A stretch of 64,000 bases of DNA from JALOLV01 sp046295175 (GTDB taxonomy: Bacteria; Bacteroidota; Bacteroidia; Cytophagales; Spirosomataceae): positions 62,001 to 126,000 of the forward strand of contig JBKBNY010000002.1 in the NCBI GenBank assembly GCA_046295175.1, in the 5' to 3' direction. Positions 15,239 to 24,085 of this stretch are shown here, in pieces (the stretch's first letter is position 1; each line of letters begins with the position of its first letter). The notes below the pieces were generated by a model, which had not been told where the DNA came from, ran no database searches, and worked only from the letters and a program-made list of their open reading frames with translations. The position numbers and the translations under genes are program-made.

Positions 15239-17431
15239 ATGAAAAAATTAACAACAAATCAGTTTATTAGTTCAAAGTTCAAGGTTTGCTTATTATTTGG
15301 GCTTTTTTCTGCGTTTTCTATTCTTCAAACAATTGCTCAAGAGGCCGACAGCACAAAGATGCTGAATCTGAGCGAAGTAGTCGTAAAATCGACCCGTGCC
15401 AACGAAAAAACAGGTATGGCTTTTACGAATGTTTACAAACAAGAGATTCGTAAACAAAACCTCGGACAAGACATACCCTTTTTGCTCAATCAGTTGCCAT
15501 CGGTTGTTGTTACATCCGACGCTGGTGCTGGTGTGGGTTATACCGGTATCCGAATCCGTGGTACAGACCCTACTCGTATCAACGTAACTCTCAACGGGAT
15601 TCCGTACAACGATTCAGAATCGCAGGGGGTTTTTTGGGTAAATATGCCAGATTTTGCTTCGTCGGTTCAGAGTATTCAGGTTCAGCGAGGAGTCGGTACA
15701 TCGACCAATGGTGCGGGGGCTTTCGGAGCCAGTATAAACATCAATACTTTAGGATACGAAAAAGAGGCCTACGGCGAGACAAACGTTTCTTATGGCTCAT
15801 TTAATACCCTAAAAACCAATATTTTAGCAAGTACTGGTTTGTTGAATAATCACTTTGTGATTGATGCTCGTTTATCGAGGATTTCATCGGATGGATTCAT
15901 CGACCGTGCATCGTCAAATCTTAAATCTTATTACATATCTGGGGGATATTACAACAAAGAGAATTTTATCAGATTTAATGCTTTTTCGGGCAAAGAGGTA
16001 ACTTATCAGGCTTGGGAGGGCGTACCACAGGCATTGCTCAAAGAAAACCGCACTTATAACCCTTATACCTACGACAATCAAGTTGACGATTATCAGCAAG
16101 ACCATTATCAGTTGATTTCATCGTTTAAACTGAATAAAAATTGGAGATTTAATCCAACGCTTCATTATACCAAAGGTCGTGGTTTTTATGAACAATTTAG
16201 AGCCGATGATAAATTTTCGAATTATGGTTTAGCAGATATTGTAAGTGGTTCTACCACCATCAAGCGTACCGATTTGGTTCGTCGTAAATGGCTCGATAAT
16301 GATTTCTATGGAGCAGTCTTTTCGCTCGATTATGAGCCACTCGAATCAAAGTTTAGAGCGAATATCGGCGGAGGCTGGAACAAATATGATGGCGACCATT
16401 TTGGAGATATTATTTGGATGAAAAATAACGCCTCGACTGAAAAGAATTATCGCTGGTACGATAACAACGCAATCAAGACCGATTTCAATGTTTACACAAA
16501 GGCATTTTACCAGTTTAATGATGCGTTTAATGCCTACTTAGACCTCCAGTTCCGTAGTGTTGGCTACGAAATGAAAGGTATTGCCGATAAACGTCAGGAT
16601 ATTACACAAAAGGCTGATTATCAATTTTTTAACCCAAAATTAGGTTTAAATTACCAACTCAATGAACAATCTTCGGTTTATGCATCGTACAGTGTAGGTA
16701 ATAAAGAACCAAACCGAACCGATTTTGTAGATAATGCCCCGGTCGTTCCGAAACCCGAAAACCTACAAGATTTGGAAGTTGGATACAAAATTCAAGGCTC
16801 AAAATACAGATTCCAAGCCAATTTCTACAATATGGCTTATCGTAATCAGTTGGTATTGACAGGTCAGGTAAATGGCGTGGGTGAAGCCATCCGTATAAAC
16901 GTGCCGAATAGTTATCGCCGTGGAATCGAGCTTGAAGCGGGGTATCAGTTTAACTCTAAATTTGCGATAAATGCCAATGCGACATTCAGTCAAAATAAAA
17001 TCAAGAATTTTACCGAGACAATCGTAAACTATGATGGCGAGGCAGATAGGGTAATCAATTACGAAAAAACAGATATTTCGTTTTCGCCCAATGTAATTGC
17101 TGGTGGACAAATCAGTTATTATCCCGTAAAATCGCTCGAATTGAGCTTTTTATCAAAGTACGTGGGTAAGCAATTTATGGATAATACCTCAAACGATGCC
17201 CGTAGTTTAGATGCGTTTTTTGTGAATGATTTAAGGATGAATTATTCGTTGAAGCCAAAATTTTGTAAAGAATTGAATTTTAGCTTGTTGGTAAACAATT
17301 TATTCAATCATTTGTACGAGCCAAACGGCTATACATACAGCTACATCTACGAAAGGCAAGTAATAACCGAAAACTTCTATTACCCACAAGCCGGAACAAA
17401 CTTTTTGGCTGCTGTGAGGATTAGGTTTTGA
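15239..17431 (+). CDS. TonB-dependent outer-membrane receptor, thiamine-regulated (Omr1-like)
   Basis: The 730-aa receptor has a signal peptide (MKKLTTNQ... to IAQEADS), a plug domain starting LSEVVVKSTRANEKTG with GAGVGYTGIRIRGTDPTRIN, and a beta barrel ending in aromatic-terminated LAAVRIRF. There is no CarboxypepD-like extension, unlike SusC. Control by a TPP riboswitch makes uptake of thiamine or a precursor its likely job, as proposed for Omr1 in Bacteroidota. The usual inner-membrane partner PnuT is not adjacent. The start at 15239 is preferred: a longer frame from 15032 would begin inside the riboswitch. Confidence 0.9.
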   Translation: MKKLTTNQFISSKFKVCLLFGLFSAFSILQTIAQEADSTKMLNLSEVVVKSTRANEKTGMAFTNVYKQEIRKQNLGQDIPFLLNQLPSVVVTSDAGAGVGYTGIRIRGTDPTRINVTLNGIPYNDSESQGVFWVNMPDFASSVQSIQVQRGVGTSTNGAGAFGASININTLGYEKEAYGETNVSYGSFNTLKTNILASTGLLNNHFVIDARLSRISSDGFIDRASSNLKSYYISGGYYNKENFIRFNAFSGKEVTYQAWEGVPQALLKENRTYNPYTYDNQVDDYQQDHYQLISSFKLNKNWRFNPTLHYTKGRGFYEQFRADDKFSNYGLADIVSGSTTIKRTDLVRRKWLDNDFYGAVFSLDYEPLESKFRANIGGGWNKYDGDHFGDIIWMKNNASTEKNYRWYDNNAIKTDFNVYTKAFYQFNDAFNAYLDLQFRSVGYEMKGIADKRQDITQKADYQFFNPKLGLNYQLNEQSSVYASYSVGNKEPNRTDFVDNAPVVPKPENLQDLEVGYKIQGSKYRFQANFYNMAYRNQLVLTGQVNGVGEAIRINVPNSYRRGIELEAGYQFNSKFAINANATFSQNKIKNFTETIVNYDGEADRVINYEKTDISFSPNVIAGGQISYYPVKSLELSFLSKYVGKQFMDNTSNDARSLDAFFVNDLRMNYSLKPKFCKELNFSLLVNNLFNHLYEPNGYTYSYIYERQVITENFYYPQAGTNFLAAVRIRF

Positions 17432-17443
17432 CCTCACCCTAAA

Positions 17444-17470
17444 TCCCTCTCCCGATGGAGAGGGACTTTT
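17444..17470 (+). terminator. Terminator after the thiamine receptor
   Basis: TCCCTCTCC and GGAGAGGGA form a perfect 9-bp stem around CGAT, followed by CTTTTTAT. It lies 12 bases after the receptor stop and touches the stop codon of the convergent anmK gene. Confidence 0.85.
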
Positions 17471-18666
17471 TATTTCGGAAATGAAATCTTGCCCATACTC
17501 ACGCTTGGCACACCACGACGGCTACCAAAGTCGGTTGCTCCGCCTACCAAAGCCTCGTTGGCAAGAGTAGCAAACAAAACAGCTTCTTTGGCATCACCAG
17601 AGATGCCAATATCGTCGGTTTTGTAGAAAGTATAATTAGGCAATAGTTCTTTTAAATGTTGCATCAACAGCGGGTTGTGCATTCCGCCACCCGATGTATA
17701 AATCGTAAACTCGGCTCCGCTTTCCATAAATTGTTTGATTGCTTCAACAATTGTTTCGGCACTAAATCGGGTCAGTGTTGCCAAGAGGTCTTCGGGCATT
17801 ATTGAGGTTGTTCCGCTGCGTTTTTGGGCTTTTACAACGTAATCTAAGCTAAACAACTCAGGCCCAGTCGTTTTCGGGAAGGGCTTATCGAAGAAATCAT
17901 CTTTTTTGAGGTATTTCAATAATTCTGCATTAATCTTTCCACTTCGAGCGATTTTGGCATCTTCATCGTACGGTTTATCGAAGAATTTACGCATAAATCT
18001 ATCAATCAATGTATTACCTGGGCCTGTATCGGTCGCAAAGACCTCATTGGCATCCAGATTTGCCGATAGATACGTAAAATTGGCAATGCCTCCCATATTG
18101 AGCAAAACTCGGTTTTCGCCACGCTTCGAAAAAATTAGGTAATCGCCATAGACTGCCAACGGAGCTCCTTCGCCACCCGCAGCACAGTGCTTCTGGCGGA
18201 AATCGCTCAAAGTAATAATATTGGTTGTAGCGGCTATATGGTCGCCATCGCCAATTTGTAGCGTTGCGTTAGGGTATTTTTCGATTTTATGGAGGATTTT
18301 TGGAGCATGAAAAACGGTCTGCCCATGACTGGCAACTATGTCAATTGCCTGATTGTCAATGCCCCATTTTTTCAAGCAGTCGTTCACGATTCGACCATGA
18401 AGGTTTCCGAGCCACGGATTCAACAAACACAAATGCTGAAAATCAATATCTTTTTTGGCGAATACTTTCAAAACCTCATCTTTGATGTCGTTGCTAAAGC
18501 TGACGGTTTCAAAATTTACTAATTCTACTTCGGTATCGCCGCCACTTCCTCGAAACTTACAAAGGGCAACATCCAGTCCATCCATCGAAGTGCCAGACAT
18601 CAATCCGATAATCAATCTTTCTTCTTTTTGGGCTATTTTATAGAGTTTTTCAATATTTGGGTTCAT
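17470..18666 (-). CDS. anmK: Anhydro-N-acetylmuramic acid kinase
   Basis: At 398 aa it is of usual family length. The N-terminal ATP-binding motif is LIIGLMSGTSMDGLDVALC, with GQTVFH, NMGGIANFTYL and DTGPGNTLID following in the sugar-kinase order. AnmK opens the anhydro ring of anhMurNAc and phosphorylates it to MurNAc-6-P during cell-wall recycling. No MurQ neighbour is seen. It is transcribed alone, after the terminator of the small gene upstream. Confidence 0.96.
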   Translation of the reverse strand: MNPNIEKLYKIAQKEERLIIGLMSGTSMDGLDVALCKFRGSGGDTEVELVNFETVSFSNDIKDEVLKVFAKKDIDFQHLCLLNPWLGNLHGRIVNDCLKKWGIDNQAIDIVASHGQTVFHAPKILHKIEKYPNATLQIGDGDHIAATTNIITLSDFRQKHCAAGGEGAPLAVYGDYLIFSKRGENRVLLNMGGIANFTYLSANLDANEVFATDTGPGNTLIDRFMRKFFDKPYDEDAKIARSGKINAELLKYLKKDDFFDKPFPKTTGPELFSLDYVVKAQKRSGTTSIMPEDLLATLTRFSAETIVEAIKQFMESGAEFTIYTSGGGMHNPLLMQHLKELLPNYTFYKTDDIGISGDAKEAVLFATLANEALVGGATDFGSRRGVPSVSMGKISFPK

Positions 18667-18756
18667 AGTTTTGTGTTGAATGAATGTTTGATTGAGTATG
18701 TAAATGTAATAAAAAGATGAATCTTTTGGGGGATTTTCTGATTGACTTCAAAAGAA

Positions 18757-18779
18757 AAACCCACTTTTTAGGTGGGTTT
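18757..18779 (-). terminator. Terminator after the 51-aa gene
   Basis: On the minus strand, AAACCCAC and GTGGGTTT form an 8-bp stem and are followed by TTCTTTT. It stands just past the stop of the 51-aa gene at 18784 and closes the pgm-DUF6934-small gene transcript. Confidence 0.8.
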
Positions 18780-18783
18780 GAAA

Positions 18784-18939
18784 TTATATTTTTTCAGCAA
18801 AAACTTTCTTGAACACTTGCCTACTTTTTTCGAGGTGTGCTTGAATTTCGGGAGTATCTAAATTTATTTTTGGAAAATTGGGGTTAATCGTAACCTTGAA
18901 ATTATCCATTCCTAAAATATCCTTTTTATTCTTCTTCAT
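18784..18939 (-). CDS. 51-aa protein overlapping the DUF6934 gene
   Basis: This small frame reads MKKNKKDILGMDNFKVTINP and ends FKKVFAEKI. Its ATG (18939) lies inside the end of the DUF6934 gene, which stops at 18926, a 14-base overlap in a different frame that suggests translational coupling. A strong terminator follows 5 bases past its stop. The protein is basic at both ends, lacks a membrane segment and is not recognised. Its position behind DUF6934 suggests a partner or antidote role, which is speculation. Confidence 0.65.
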   Translation of the reverse strand: MKKNKKDILGMDNFKVTINPNFPKINLDTPEIQAHLEKSRQVFKKVFAEKI

Positions 18940-19384
18940 TTTTGCTACTTATTAAATATCCTTGGTACTGTTTCGATTTATCGAATTCTTCTATAGAACC
19001 ATCCGTGTTTACGCCTTTTACAGAATAATATTCACTCACTTTATTAAATAATTTTCCTATAACTGCTCTATACAACCTTGTTCTTGCATCGGTACTCCCT
19101 GTAAAAATAACAGAGCTATTTGGGTTTTTATCGAAAAATTCAAATAGTGTTTTGATGACGGTTGATAAAACCATCACCATATCATTATTATTACTAACAG
19201 CAAAAACATCTAAAGAGTTGCTATCGTCTAAATCTCCGAATATCAAATGGTAACGATTCTCTAATTGTTCATCTTTTACATAAGCTACCAGTTTTTTGAT
19301 AACACGCCCTTCGTTTTCACTTTCAAAGATATGATAAAGCCCATCAAGAGATGATTCTATTTGATAAATCGGTTTTTCCATCAA
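18926..19384 (-). CDS. DUF6934 family protein
   Basis: The 152-aa protein resembles the Bacteroidota DUF6934 family, with YQIESSLDGLYHIFESENEG..IKKLVAY near the start, YHLIFGDLDDSN, SVIFTGSTDARTRLYRAVIG in the middle and YYSVKGVN near the end. The family has no assigned function. Its ATG lies four bases after the phosphoglucomutase stop, so it is co-transcribed, and it overlaps the small gene downstream. The tight two-gene arrangement recalls toxin-antitoxin-like modules, but no toxin fold is recognised. An alternative start one codon later is possible. Confidence 0.7.
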   Translation of the reverse strand: MMEKPIYQIESSLDGLYHIFESENEGRVIKKLVAYVKDEQLENRYHLIFGDLDDSNSLDVFAVSNNNDMVMVLSTVIKTLFEFFDKNPNSSVIFTGSTDARTRLYRAVIGKLFNKVSEYYSVKGVNTDGSIEEFDKSKQYQGYLISSKNEEE

Positions 19385-19388
19385 TCTC

Positions 19389-21152
19389 TTAAACCAAATT
19401 CAACTCTGCCTGAATCGCCTTTACTTTGTCTTTTAAGCCTGCCAAAGTGGCATCAAACTCTGATTTGTTTTTGAGTTTAGCTCTGACACCTACATAAAAC
19501 TTGATTTTCGGCTCTGTTCCCGACGGACGACAAGTGAACTTTGTGCCATCGGCTGTAAAGAATTGGAGTACGTTCGATGATTCAATACCCATTTTGCCAG
19601 AAGGAATCTCTTTTTCTTCGCCTGTTTTTAAATCTTTGGTAATGAGCGATTTATAATCATCCATTCGAATAACTTTTGAACCAACCAATGATTTTGGCGG
19701 ATTGGCTCTGAAATCAGCCATCATCTGCTGGATTTCTTCCGAACCAGATTTACCTTTTTTGGTCAATGAAATCAATCCTTCGTAATAGAAACCGTTTTTC
19801 TGGTACATTTCGGCCAAGAAATCGAATAAGCTAATGCCTTTTTCTTTGGCAAAAGCCGTCAATTCGGCAATCATTGCACAACTTGCGATAGCGTCTTTAT
19901 CACGTACTTTATCTCCGATAAGATAACCGTAGCTTTCTTCGCCACCACCGATAAACGTCTGCTGACCTTCGGTTTCGCGAATCACCTGAGCAATATATTT
20001 GAAACCAGTCAATACATTGTAGCACGTAACACCCGCATTTGCAGCCATTGCATCAATCAAATCGGTCGTAACAATTGTCTTTGCCACAAACTCTTTACCT
20101 GTCAGTTTACCTGCTTTTTTCCACGCTTTGAGCAAATAGTAAATTATCAAACTTGCGGCTTGGTTACCATTCAATAACTGCCATTCGCCTTTGGGGTCTT
20201 TAACCGCCATACCTACACGGTCGGCATCGGGGTCGGTTGCAATTACGAGGTCGGCATCAATTTCTTTCGCTTTTTTCAATGCCAACGACATCGCTTCTTG
20301 TTCTTCGGGATTTGGATAAACCACAGTCGGGAAGTTACCATCGGGCGTTGCTTGTTCTTGCACAACATGAACATTCGTAAAGCCCAATTGAGCCAATGCC
20401 TTTGGTACCATCGTGATACCCGTTCCGTGAATTGGCGAGAAAACAATCTTCAAATCTGATTGTCTTTTTATCATTCTTGGATTTACGCAAATGCTCTTAA
20501 CGGCTTTCAGATACGCTTTGTCGAGCGTTTCGCCAATCATCTTGATGCGTTTCTTAACGCCTTTGAATTTTATGTCTTTTACGTTCGTAATGGCGTTAAC
20601 TTCGGCTACGATGTTTTTATCGTGCGGAGCTACCACCTGCGAGCCATCTACCCAATAAACTTTGTAACCATTGTACTCTCTTGGGTTGTGCGAAGCCGTG
20701 ATAACGATACCACTCTGGCAGCCTAACTGACGTACAGTAAACGAAAGCTGAGGCGTAGCACGGAGTTCTTTGTACAAATAAACCGTAATACCATTGGCCG
20801 AAAGCACGTCGGCTGCGATTCGGGCAAATTCGGGCGAAAAATTACGGCTATCGTGGGCAATCGCTACTTTTATTTCTTGTCCTTCAAACGTCTTATTGAG
20901 GTAATTTGCCAAACCTTGAGTAGCTGCACCAACGGTGTATTTATTCATGCGGTTCGAGCCAATTCCTATCTCTCCACGCATACCACCCGTACCAAATTCG
21001 AGGTTTTTGTAGAATGAATCTGTCAGTTGGGTTGTTGCACCTTCGTCAATTAATTTTTGGATTCCTGATTTTGTATCGGCGTCGTACTTGCCTTTGAGCC
21101 AAGTTTTGATATTTTTCTCGGCGGTAGCATCAAGTTTTAGGGCTTTAAGCAT
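19389..21152 (-). CDS. pgm: Phosphoglucomutase/phosphomannomutase (phospho-sugar mutase)
   Basis: The 587-aa alpha-D-phosphohexomutase has the phosphoserine loop GIVITASHNPREYNGYK (Ser154), the metal loop ATDPDADRVG, the sugar-specificity loop GGGEESYGYLIGD and the C-terminal phosphate-binding FTCRPSGTEPKIKFY. It interconverts hexose 1- and 6-phosphates. The start at 21152 (MLKALKLDATAEK) fits the family; an in-frame upstream codon at 21212 gives a hydrophobic, non-conserved leader. A divergent epimerase-like gene shares the 133-base upstream region. Confidence 0.93.
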   Translation of the reverse strand: MLKALKLDATAEKNIKTWLKGKYDADTKSGIQKLIDEGATTQLTDSFYKNLEFGTGGMRGEIGIGSNRMNKYTVGAATQGLANYLNKTFEGQEIKVAIAHDSRNFSPEFARIAADVLSANGITVYLYKELRATPQLSFTVRQLGCQSGIVITASHNPREYNGYKVYWVDGSQVVAPHDKNIVAEVNAITNVKDIKFKGVKKRIKMIGETLDKAYLKAVKSICVNPRMIKRQSDLKIVFSPIHGTGITMVPKALAQLGFTNVHVVQEQATPDGNFPTVVYPNPEEQEAMSLALKKAKEIDADLVIATDPDADRVGMAVKDPKGEWQLLNGNQAASLIIYYLLKAWKKAGKLTGKEFVAKTIVTTDLIDAMAANAGVTCYNVLTGFKYIAQVIRETEGQQTFIGGGEESYGYLIGDKVRDKDAIASCAMIAELTAFAKEKGISLFDFLAEMYQKNGFYYEGLISLTKKGKSGSEEIQQMMADFRANPPKSLVGSKVIRMDDYKSLITKDLKTGEEKEIPSGKMGIESSNVLQFFTADGTKFTCRPSGTEPKIKFYVGVRAKLKNKSEFDATLAGLKDKVKAIQAELNLV

Positions 21153-21239
21153 TGTTCGTATGTGTTTTAAAATAATCGAACAAATTAATGAAAAGATTAT
21201 TGAATTTTGCAAAAAGAATCCCTAAAATTACAATATTGA

Positions 21240-21255
21240 CCAAATAATTATTTGG
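21240..21255. promoter_or_regulatory. 16-bp perfect palindrome in a divergent promoter region
   Basis: CCAAATAATTATTTGG is a perfect palindrome between the divergent pgm and epimerase-like genes. It could be an operator for a dimeric regulator. There is no independent support, and AT-rich palindromes of this length can occur by chance. Confidence 0.25.
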
Positions 21256-21285
21256 TGTTACGCCCTAAAAAACAATTTTGAGTCC

Positions 21286-21930
21286 ATGAAAAAGCTGTTT
21301 ATTACCGGAGCCACTGGCTTTTTAGGAAATGCCTTGATTCGTAAGCTACATCAAAAAGGAGATTACGAAATCTATGGCTTAGTCCGTAAAGGTTCAGAAG
21401 GAAGACTTCCTGATGGTGTAATCGAAATCGTGGCGAATCCTTTCGATGCTGATTCTTACAAAGAACTTGTACCAAAAGATTGTATTTACCTGCATTTAAT
21501 CGGTGTACATAGCCCCGCACCTTGGCGAACAAAGGCTTTCAGAGAGATTGATTTGGGTTCGGTCAAAGAATCAATCAAAGCGGCACAATTTGCTCAATGC
21601 AAGCATTTTATCTATATCAGCGTCGCGATGGAATCTTCGGTAATGTTTACCTATCAAGCGAATAAAAAACGAGCCGAAAAAGCCTTGAATGAATCTGGGC
21701 TTAACCTTACACTACTACGACCGTGGTATGTGATTGGGCCAAAACGAACTTGGCCCGAGGCTTTTAATTGGCTTTATAACTTAGCCGAAAAATACCCAAA
21801 TGCTTTGGCAAAAGTCAGGAAATTTAGGTTAGTTTCGCAAGAACAAGTATTGAATACGCTCATCGAAGCGATTGAAAACAAGCCCGAAGAATTGAAGATT
21901 TATGAAATAGAAGATATGCTGAATAAATGA
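21286..21930 (+). CDS. NAD(P)-binding atypical SDR / nucleoside-diphosphate-sugar epimerase-like protein
   Basis: The 214-aa protein begins MKKLFITGATGFLGNALIRK with the Rossmann GxxGxxG motif, then has FIYISVAM (the strand that usually carries the catalytic Ser/Tyr region), NKKRAEKALNESGLNLTLLR and RPWYVIGP. The YxxxK is not in its classical form, as in other atypical SDR-a5-type proteins that act as reductases or bind NAD(P) only. It is short compared with true epimerases (about 300 aa). Substrate unknown. Confidence 0.8.
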   Translation: MKKLFITGATGFLGNALIRKLHQKGDYEIYGLVRKGSEGRLPDGVIEIVANPFDADSYKELVPKDCIYLHLIGVHSPAPWRTKAFREIDLGSVKESIKAAQFAQCKHFIYISVAMESSVMFTYQANKKRAEKALNESGLNLTLLRPWYVIGPKRTWPEAFNWLYNLAEKYPNALAKVRKFRLVSQEQVLNTLIEAIENKPEELKIYEIEDMLNK

Positions 21931-21941
21931 CCTCAAACAAC

Positions 21942-21979
21942 AATGGCGAACAAAGAATCTGGATTCTCTGCTCGCCATT
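21942..21979. terminator. Bidirectional terminator between convergent genes
   Basis: AATGGCGA (21942-21949) and TCGCCATT (21972-21979) pair, with an inner AGAATC/GATTCT stem. It lies between the convergent epimerase-like gene (ends 21930) and the oxidoreductase gene (ends 22003), with AT-rich flanks. Confidence 0.7.
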
Positions 21980-22002
21980 ATTATTTATCCGATATTAATA
22001 AA

Positions 22003-23346
22003 TCAATATTTAAACGGCTTACCACCTGCCATTACTTCTTGTGTTTTTTCATCGAAAGTTACACGAACTCCCGTACGATAAGCGGCATTCGACATAATCG
22101 TTGCGATTGAGTGCTGATAACCTGCTTCGATTGGAGCGTTTGGCGTTTTACGGCTACGCACACATTCCATCCAGTTTTTGATGTGGTTGAATGTCAGCGG
22201 GTCGCCACCTGTGTTGGCATCGGTTGCTACTTTTACACCTTCCAGTTTCATCGGAGATAGAAGATTGGCTTTCATACCCATCGCTTTGGCTTCACGCTCA
22301 CGCAAACCACCCGTATCCGAAATCTCGTTGGTATCAAGGTTAATCATTCCACCGTTTGAGTAGTATAATTCTTTAGTATCACCTGCCGCATTCGAGAAAC
22401 GGCTCGTAAACTGAACTTGGAAACCAGTTGTAGGGTCATTTGCTGGGCCGTAATCGAAAACAACGGTAAGTGTATCGGCATTTGTACGGCCGTCTTTCCA
22501 CTGATAAATTCCGCCATTTGCAACTACACTACGAGGATGCTCTAAGCCAGTAAACCAGTGAACAGTATCAATTTGGTGGCTCATCCATTGCCCCGGAATA
22601 CCCGATGAATAAGGCCAGAAGAGACGGTATTCTAAGTATTTACGTGGGTCGAATGGCACCATTGGGCGGTTCATCAAATAACGTTTCCAATCCACGTCCG
22701 ATTCTTTCAAAGAAGCCACTAAATCGGGTCTTCTCCAACGGCCTGGTTGGTTTACATTCCACATCAACTCTACCATCACAATTGGACCGAATTTACCCGA
22801 TTTGATAAAATCAGCCGCTGCGTGGTAATTTTCGCCACTTCGGCGTTGTGAGCCAATCTGTACGATTTTACCCGATTGTTTTACGGCTTTTAGCACCGCA
22901 CGGTTATCTTCCATGGTTTCGGCCAATGGTTTTTCGGCATAAACATCACAACCTGCTTTTACGGCCTCGATTGTGTGTAGAGCATGCTGAAAATCGGCAG
23001 TACTGATAAATACCGCATCAACCATTTTAGAAGCATAAAGCTCATCGTTATTACGGAAAACCTTTACATCTCCGCCCAATTGCTTATCCAAAAACGCTTT
23101 TCCTTCTTCACGACGACGATTCCAGATGTCTGAAAGGGCAGTCATTTCAAAGTTCATGCCTTTTGAAAGTTCTTTGAATGGCCCTACGTGCGAAGCTCGG
23201 TGGCGGTCAGAGAAACCCACACAACCCACACGCACACGGTCGTTAGCTCCGATGATTTTGCCGTAGCTCTTAGCCGTCATCCCTGCCGTTGCCAAACTTA
23301 AACCCGTTAAGGTCGATTTTTTTATAAAATCTCTTCTTGTAAACAT
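22003..23346 (-). CDS. Gfo/Idh/MocA family oxidoreductase, Tat-exported
   Basis: The 447-aa protein starts with a twin-arginine signal (MFTRRDFIKKSTLTGLSLAT) and then an NAD-binding Rossmann domain (VRVGCVGFSDRHRASHVGPF) with VYAEKPLAETMEDNRAVL, whose EKP is the family signature and contains the conserved lysine. The C-terminal half is the alpha/beta substrate domain. Exported members of this family in Bacteroidota oxidise sugars, often at C3. It is the last gene of the sugar locus, after Uma2, and is likely to act with the DUF1080 and TIM-barrel proteins in the periplasm. Confidence 0.92.
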   Translation of the reverse strand: MFTRRDFIKKSTLTGLSLATAGMTAKSYGKIIGANDRVRVGCVGFSDRHRASHVGPFKELSKGMNFEMTALSDIWNRRREEGKAFLDKQLGGDVKVFRNNDELYASKMVDAVFISTADFQHALHTIEAVKAGCDVYAEKPLAETMEDNRAVLKAVKQSGKIVQIGSQRRSGENYHAAADFIKSGKFGPIVMVELMWNVNQPGRWRRPDLVASLKESDVDWKRYLMNRPMVPFDPRKYLEYRLFWPYSSGIPGQWMSHQIDTVHWFTGLEHPRSVVANGGIYQWKDGRTNADTLTVVFDYGPANDPTTGFQVQFTSRFSNAAGDTKELYYSNGGMINLDTNEISDTGGLREREAKAMGMKANLLSPMKLEGVKVATDANTGGDPLTFNHIKNWMECVRSRKTPNAPIEAGYQHSIATIMSNAAYRTGVRVTFDEKTQEVMAGGKPFKY

Positions 23347-23368
23347 AGTTTTATTTTGGTTGAATATT

Positions 23369-24025
23369 TTAGATTAATTTCTGTATAAACTCAAATTGTT
23401 TTTGTTCGTTAAAAATCGCTTCAATTGGTAAATCTAAGCCTTTCAGAACTGAACAATGTATTAAACCTTCATCGGATTTTTTTATTAATTCGTATTCTCC
23501 GTTTTTAATGACATATTGCTCAATTACTTTATTTTCTACATCGACTATCCAATATTCTGATACTTGATGGGCTTCAAAATCTCTGAATTTAACTCCCCTA
23601 TCTCTTTCGGCTGTACTTTCAGATAATACCTCAATCACAAAATCAGGAATCGGAAAAAGAGATTGATTGGGCTGAATAGCATCTGCTTTTTCTTTACTGA
23701 AGAACATAACATCGGGTTCGTAATCATTTCGTGTAAAACGAGCCATGACTTTCTCGTGCGTAACTCTGCCAAGTTGATGTTTTAAAGCGTAAATACTCAG
23801 AATCCTAAATATGTTTTCGCTTGCCTGAGCATGGCTACTTTTAACTGGCGAATGAACGACGATTTCTCCGTTGATAAACTCGGCTTTTAAATCATCGGTA
23901 ACCCAATTATAGAATTCTTCTCTTTTGGTTTGCTCATCTCGAAGCATGTTTTGGGCTTTTTCCAAGATTTTAAATGCTTCGGGAGTATCCATCAATAAAT
24001 CTAATATTTCAGATGTGGCGTTCAT
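23369..24025 (-). CDS. Uma2 family PD-(D/E)XK endonuclease-like protein
   Basis: The 218-aa protein has the Uma2 core: an EPDVMFF strand with the catalytic Asp, PDFVIEVLSEST with the Glu, then RGVKFRDFEAHQVSEYWIVD. Uma2 proteins are very common in cyanobacteria and Bacteroidota and have no settled role. The start at 24025 (MNATSEILDLLMD) is preferred; upstream codons give an isoleucine-rich stretch. Its place between GH3 and the oxidoreductase is odd for a sugar locus and suggests it was inserted later. Confidence 0.85.
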   Translation of the reverse strand: MNATSEILDLLMDTPEAFKILEKAQNMLRDEQTKREEFYNWVTDDLKAEFINGEIVVHSPVKSSHAQASENIFRILSIYALKHQLGRVTHEKVMARFTRNDYEPDVMFFSKEKADAIQPNQSLFPIPDFVIEVLSESTAERDRGVKFRDFEAHQVSEYWIVDVENKVIEQYVIKNGEYELIKKSDEGLIHCSVLKGLDLPIEAIFNEQKQFEFIQKLI

Positions 24026-24085
24026 ATTTTTACTTATTATTTGGATAAAAATAGAGATTCTATATATCCGAAACAAGTATTCCTA

